A stretch of 13,295 bases of DNA from Monoraphidium neglectum. Its lineage: Eukaryota; Chlorophyta; Chlorophyceae; Sphaeropleales; Selenastraceae. A program made the translations under genes and the position numbers. Under the pieces are notes generated by a model, which worked only from the letters and a program-made list of their open reading frames with translations, searched no databases and had not been told where the DNA came from. The DNA lies in contig NW_014012081.1 in NCBI RefSeq assembly GCF_000611645.1, positions 1 through 13,295 on the forward strand, written 5' to 3'. This document shows, one piece after another, positions 9,090 through 13,295 of this stretch; the first letter of the stretch is position 1; every line of letters starts with the position of its first letter.

Positions 9090-12000
9090 CTGTGGGCGGT
9101 GGCAAGTGTGTGGGACGACGGTCATGAGGGTCATCAAATGGATGAAGCAGGCAGCCGCCAGTCCAAAGCCATGGCCGAATCATGCGGTCTTGTGGCAGCA
9201 CTTCCTGTGTTGGTGGGCGTGTATTATGTGGTGCGGCTGCTGCATCCGCATGCCCGTGCCCAAGGCCGTGGCCCCCCTTCAGGCAGGGTCCCAGCCACCA
9301 CCCCGCACCTCCACGACCCGCTTGTCCTCGTCAGCAGCATCCACCAGCAGCAGCCGCACCCTCGCCACGACAACGCCGCGGCCCTCCCCCCCTCCCACCC
9401 ACCGCCGCACGGTGAGCGGTGCGCCTCCCTCCAGCCGCGCGGGCCGCAGGCCGGGCGTGCCCGGGAACGCCACCTCAGCAGCCCGCACCATCGGCAGCGG
9501 GCATTCGGCGCCGTGCACGCTCGACAAAGTGAGGGTGAAGCCCCAGCCATTGCTGTGCCCGTCCTGCTGCTGCTGCTTTCCCTGCTGCTGCTCTTCCTGC
9601 TGCTGCTGCTCCTGCAGCTGCTTTTCCTGCAGCTGCTTTTCCTGCTGGTGCTCCTGCTGCGGCTTCTGCTGCTGGTCCAGATCCTGCTGCTGCTGCTGCT
9701 GCTGCGCGTCCTCCTCCTCGCCGCCCGCCTCCTCAAACGCCCGCCTGTCCTTCCAGGCCCTGTGGCCCACCACCACGGCGTCTGAGCGCGTGTACCGAGG
9801 CACACCCAGCCCCAGCCGCCGCAGCAGCAGCGCCATCACGCCGTCCACCCTGGCGTGCACCACCAGCGTGGCACGGCGGTCCTTCGGGGTCGCCTGCGGG
9901 CAGCGGTGACAGGGCGATGCATTCTTTGATTCAATGCAGGGAGGAAGTGAGCTCAGTGTGGGCAGTCGAAGAGGCAGTGTGTGAGGTCTGGGCGCCGTGC
10001 AACATCAGCGGTGCGACGTGCGCGCCCGGTTTGTTGTTGATCGTGCCTGACCGAGTCGGGTTGAGGCCCCGAACGAGAAGCTGCGCGCACCTGCAGGTTG
10101 ATGATGGCCAGCTGGCCGCCTGTCTTGAGGGTGCGCAGGGGCAGGTTGGCTGCGGGCACGATCTGCAGGCTGGTGCCCAGGCAGATGGACAGGTCCTGGT
10201 GGGTTGAACATCGCAAGCGAGGGGGGTGGGGCCAGGGTGACTGTGAGGCGTCGGAGCGATGGAGAGGGCGGCCGTGCTGCATCCATTTTTTATTTCTCAT
10301 GCCCATCGGGCTGCGCTGAGCCAGGTGCCGCTCACAAGCCCCCGCTGCGCTTACCAGCCCCCGCTGGCACGGCACGCCTGTGCCGCGATCTGCTGCCAGC
10401 GCAGCCGGCATCCGGCCGTTGCGCGCAAGCCGCGGCGCCTCGGGCGCGGGTGCGGCGGCCCCCTCACCGCCTCGTCAGCGCGCCGCTCCGTCTCATCGAG
10501 CTCGTCATCCGGCAAGGCGTCCTCCCTGGCCGTCCACAGATTTGGGCGGTGCACGTTGGCCGGGCGTCTTTCAACGGGGCGCCACAAGTACGGGCCAGCC
10601 GTGGTGGCAGGGGCGCCTTGCGCTGCAGCAAAACCCTGGCGCACCCGAGGACCCCCCGCCGTGGCAAGCGGGCGGCGGCAGGAGCGCTGGGAGGGCGTGC
10701 TGGCGATCTTTGCGTCCCCTGTCCCCGCCGCGTCGACAGCCTCGTGAGCCGGCTGACCTTGCAGTAGTGCAACCTCTAACGCAAACAACCAGCCCCCTGC
10801 ACCTTCCTTCTGCCTCCTGGATCCCCTGCTGGCCTCACCCTTACAGGCATCCCCCCACCCCCACGTCCACCCCCTCCCCGCCACCCTCACCAGTCCAAGA
10901 TGTGGTCATGAAGCTTCCCCCTGCAGCCCGGCCGTGTGCAGCCGCGCCCCGACGGCTTGAACCCCACCTGATCACACAACGGTGGGAGCGGGCTGAAAAG
11001 CTAGGCGGGGGGCCCAGGGTCACGCTCGCCAGCAATGTGGCTATTGCTCGCAGCGCGTCTCCTCCCGGAATATGCAGACAGCCCCCCCACAGCCTGATGC
11101 GGTTACCAGCTGTCCACCGACACAAGCTCTTTTGTCCTCCAAGGCATTGCTCCCCTGCAATCTCACCCCGCCGACAACAAGTCAAGCTTGCTGTCCACCC
11201 GCAATCAACGCCGACCCCCCAACTGCCTCTCAACCGCTGCAAACCGCCGCCAACCGCCGTCAACCGCCGTCAACCGCCGCACCGTGTCCATCTCGAAGTC
11301 TCGGACGTACTCGGCCCCGCAGCGCCGGCAGCGCTCCGCGAAGCAGTTTCCGTGCAGCTCCGCGAGCTGGGCGCGGGGCACCCCGCTGCGCAGGTGCAGG
11401 CCGCTGTAGTCGTTGCAGGGGAAGGGGGGTGGAGGGAGGGCGGAGAAGGAGGTGAGGACCTGCCATAAGGCAAGAACTGCGCGAGCTGCAATAGTGATGA
11501 ATATTTGCAAAGACGAGCGGCCCTGCTTCGTGAGGCCCGCCAGGCTCGGCAGGGGGAAAGTGAGGCTGCGGCAGGCGCCGCGGGGCCGCCCAGCACGCGC
11601 AGGGGTCTCACTCCACGTTTTGGGAGCATATGTAAGTCAGCTTGCCGGCCTGCATGAGGGCCACCAGGGCCTGGCGCAGGGCAAAGGGTTGTGGACCGCG
11701 GCGGGGTGAGGATCACGTGCCAGCGGCTCTCCTCCGCCGGCGGTGCAACCCACCTCCAAGGCGACGTGATTCACAAGAAGGCCAATGCATGGGCGAAACA
11801 GCCGACCTAAACACTGCTCCAAGCGCATTGCTGCTGCAAATTGGCTGGATGCACCAGTGCGTGGGACGCATCGGCGTCATCCGAGCCCGCGCACCATGTG
11901 CGTGAGGCTGGGCTTGGCGTAAACGAAGCTGGTCTGCAGCCGCGGCGGCGGCTTGCCCGCGCGCTGCAGCGTCCACACGCCGCCGGGGCCTCTGAAGTCG

Positions 12001-12374
12001 GGTATGCCGCAGGCCGTGGATATGCCGGCGCCCGTGAACGCGACCACGCGCTCTGCGCACCGCACCTGCGCCGCGCAGTGGAGTGGGGGTCGTTGCGCAG
12101 CCGCCTGACGCTGTCCGTGCGGGCGCCGGCCGCGTGCCAGTGCTAGCATTGCTGTGGCTGGGGGGCCGGGCGCCCGGCAGCCATGCGGGGAGCTGCATGG
12201 GCGTGCCGCTGTCGCGCGCCCCAGGCGCCGCAGGCGTGCGTTCGGGCGCACCATCTCCGCCAGCCGCTCGACCTCATCGGCCACGCGCGCTGCGTCATCA
12301 AAAAGCTCGGGCGCCCCCAGCCTGCCTCCCAGGTCCTCCCGGAAGGACAGGCGGTCCGCGTAGCCCAACGACAT
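8697..12374 (-). CDS. SRT1: Sirtuin, SIRT6/SIRT7 class (plant SRT1-like), NAD-dependent protein deacylase
   Basis: Nine exons, high to low: 12374-12252, 12065-11895, 11670-11612, 11403-11283, 10967-10891, 10525-10468, 10195-10091, 9893-9309, 9089-8697. All introns are GT-AG, phases match and the product has 563 residues. The start [10 protein letters not shown] matches plant SRT1 and rules out the upstream in-frame frame. Motifs: GAGIS 53-57, GIPDFRGP 61-68, QNVDGLHLRSG 115-125, catalytic His135 in ELHG, zinc Cys143/146/168/173, LDWEDALP 182-189, LGTSLQI 209-215 and IINLQ 234-238. These bind NAD and zinc and remove acyl groups from lysine; SIRT6-class enzymes act on chromatin (family knowledge). 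Conserved plant-type C-terminal segments follow ([11 protein letters not shown] near 356-366). A Gln-rich insert spans about 302-348, and the C-terminus carries a Gly/Ala/Glu-rich stretch and a basic RARKKARR nuclear signal. Nothing essential is missing. Confidence 0.94.
9564..9704 (-). repeat. Gln-rich insert in the sirtuin (CAG/CTG repeats)
   Basis: The plus strand shows interrupted CTG runs; on the coding strand they are CAG codons giving about 47 residues of mostly Gln with Glu, Lys and Leu. The longest pure stretch is seven CAG. A 15-base unit (CTGCAGCTGCTTTTC on the plus strand) is repeated twice in tandem around 9611-9640. The insert lies between the Rossmann core and the conserved SSVHG segment, a linker position in plant SRT1. 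Confidence 0.9.
11231..11280 (-). repeat. Decamer tandem repeat next to a sirtuin splice donor
   Basis: Five copies of a 10-base unit (CAACCGCCGT on the plus strand, with one- to three-base differences) end two bases from the donor of intron 4 (GT at 11282-11281). On the coding strand the intron begins GTGCGGCGGTTGACGGCGG and continues in the same period. The exon itself is not repeated. Confidence 0.9.
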
Positions 12375-12739
12375 CAATGGGGTGTGGTGCCGCGACAGGC
12401 AAGAGGGGGCACAGGGCCAGGGGCGCTGCTGCTCGCTGTTGTTGCTGCCTGGCGGCACAAAGCTGTGCGGCTGTGCCGCTTTCAATGAGCCTGCGACGCG
12501 GCCATGCGGTAGGCAAGCGGCAAGCCTGGACTGCGAGTTTCAGTCACCATGTATCAGCTACAGAACATACTAGCTCGTCGTGGCGGCTGCCATATGTATA
12601 TTCACAACTGCTCACAGAAGTTGCAATTCAAAGGTGAGCTGAGGATAGCGGGAGAGTCTTAAGGGCATATATCAGCTTTAAAGCTTGACAATGAACACGC
12701 TGTTGCACTGGCAGCAAGCGACCAGAGCAGGTCACCAGA
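12375..12739 (-). other. Short intergenic region and presumed sirtuin promoter
   Basis: About 365 bases lie between the sirtuin start and the stop codon proposed for the next gene upstream, both on the minus strand. The stretch becomes AT-richer from about 12540. It contains a perfect 12-base palindrome AGCTTTAAAGCT (12674-12685) beside a TATAT patch (12666-12672). The in-frame extension upstream of the sirtuin ATG (to 12485) is not conserved-looking and was taken as leader. Confidence 0.45.
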
Positions 12740-13104
12740 TCACATCTCGTAGTAACCCGGCTTGCCGGCCTTGAGCTCAGCACCACTGTCGCTTCCTGTT
12801 GATTGTGATCGGTGGTTTATGCGTATTTGACCGTCCAGGAGATCGGGATCACGGCCTTTGCACAAGCTCGCCGCTGCGATGAGCAGGCGGGCTCTGGCAG
12901 GCCTTACAAGGCAGCTATGGCGGACCTCGCCGCTTCTTGGTTGCCTTAGCACAGCCGACGCTTCTCTCAGGTGGGGCCAGGGCTTTGCGTTCTGGACTGG
13001 CAGCGTCTCGCGATTACCTGCTTCTAAGCGCGTTCATACCTGCAGGGTATCCAACTCAGTATGGAGGGCGTTCGCTTCGCTGCCGCCGCACATCGTGAGT
13101 TGCC
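12740..13104 (-). CDS. Putative 3' exons of an upstream minus-strand gene (unresolved model)
   Basis: The last exon is probably 12795-12740, after the acceptor CAATCAACAG, and ends KAGKPGYYEM plus TGA. The exon before it may be 12893-12832 (ARLLIAAASLCKGRDPDLLD), joined in phase 1 through a weaker GTCAAA donor. A further candidate, 13104-13040, has a good acceptor (CTGCGCAG) and a strong donor (CAG|GTATGA); its best frame reads QLTMCGGSEANALHTELDTLQ less the last residues, but that frame ends in phase 0 while the next exon needs phase 2. An exon is therefore missing or misplaced, or the other frame is used. I do not recognise the protein. Codon use in the last exon is typical of the neighbouring genes, which is the main support. 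Confidence 0.33.
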
Positions 13105-13295
13105 CTGCGCAGGGCTCCAGCGCTGCCGATGCGCCGCCCCCGCTCCTTGCGTACTCCAGCGTCACGCGCCGCGCCACGCCCATTCGTGCGGCATGTAATC
13201 ACTCTCCGCGCAGGCAACAGCGGCTTCGCGCGCCACTCATGAGACACAGCCGCTCGGGACATACGCCGCCCTGCCCAGGGTCCCCCCACCCACCC
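13105..13295 (-). other. Right edge, nothing firmly assigned
   Basis: If the gene ending at 12740 is real, this stretch should hold more of its exons or introns. A minus-strand open frame runs through it, and acceptor-like CTGGGCAG (near 13275) and a GTGATT donor-like site (near 13201) could bound an exon, but the frames do not join convincingly to the next candidate. The sequence stops too soon to decide. Confidence 0.2.

Noticed and set aside
8598..9785. 395-residue plus-strand frame with a long poly-Leu stretch, resembling a membrane protein
   Set aside because: It is the antisense of the sirtuin's CAG repeats and C-terminal exon; CTG read on the plus strand gives Leu.
12375..12485. Alternative upstream sirtuin start giving 37 extra residues
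   Set aside because: The extension is not like any sirtuin N-terminus, whereas [10 protein letters not shown] at 12374 matches plant SRT1 proteins.
1..13295. Operon, defence island, CRISPR array, prophage or insertion sequence
   Set aside because: Gene structure is eukaryotic with spliceosomal introns, and I see no spaced direct repeats, transposase or terminal inverted repeats.

Overview
The window looks like a piece of nuclear genome from a green alga (Chlorophyta). Coding DNA is very GC-rich, genes are broken by many GT-AG introns of about 180-365 bp with GTGAG/GTGCG donors, and proteins carry Ala/Gly/Gln low-complexity tracts. Two gene products resemble land-plant families. This taxonomic call is inference; nothing finer than green alga is supported. 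The long uninterrupted reading frames are mostly artefacts of GC-rich DNA, because the real genes are multi-exon.

Layout, left to right. (1) 1-3366, minus strand: a six-exon gene, running off the left edge, for a type I membrane protein. It has a signal peptide, a short coiled coil, a propeller-like luminal domain, one C-terminal transmembrane helix and a Gly-rich tail. It resembles the plant family of 'uncharacterized membrane protein At1g75140'. (2) 3367-5285: about 1.9 kb of less GC-rich intergenic DNA between two divergent genes. (3) 5286-7981, plus strand: a five-exon gene for a 536-residue protein ending in a canonical RING-H2 finger; the first ~480 residues match no family I recognise. 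(4) 7982-8696: a short convergent intergenic stretch. (5) 8697-12374, minus strand: a complete nine-exon sirtuin gene (SIRT6/SIRT7 class, plant SRT1-like; 563 residues) with every catalytic and zinc motif, a Gln-rich insert and a basic C-terminus. (6) 12740-13295, minus strand: probably the 3' end of another gene, only partly resolved.

Every splice junction in the three main genes was read by eye and keeps phase. The three do not look like a pathway: one is a predicted secretory-route membrane protein, one a predicted ubiquitin ligase and one a predicted nuclear NAD-dependent deacylase. I see no mobile element, CRISPR array, RNA gene or defence-type cluster. The most interesting items are the unrecognised N-terminal region of the RING protein, the Gln-rich insert in the sirtuin, and tandem repeats inside introns (one directly next to a splice donor).
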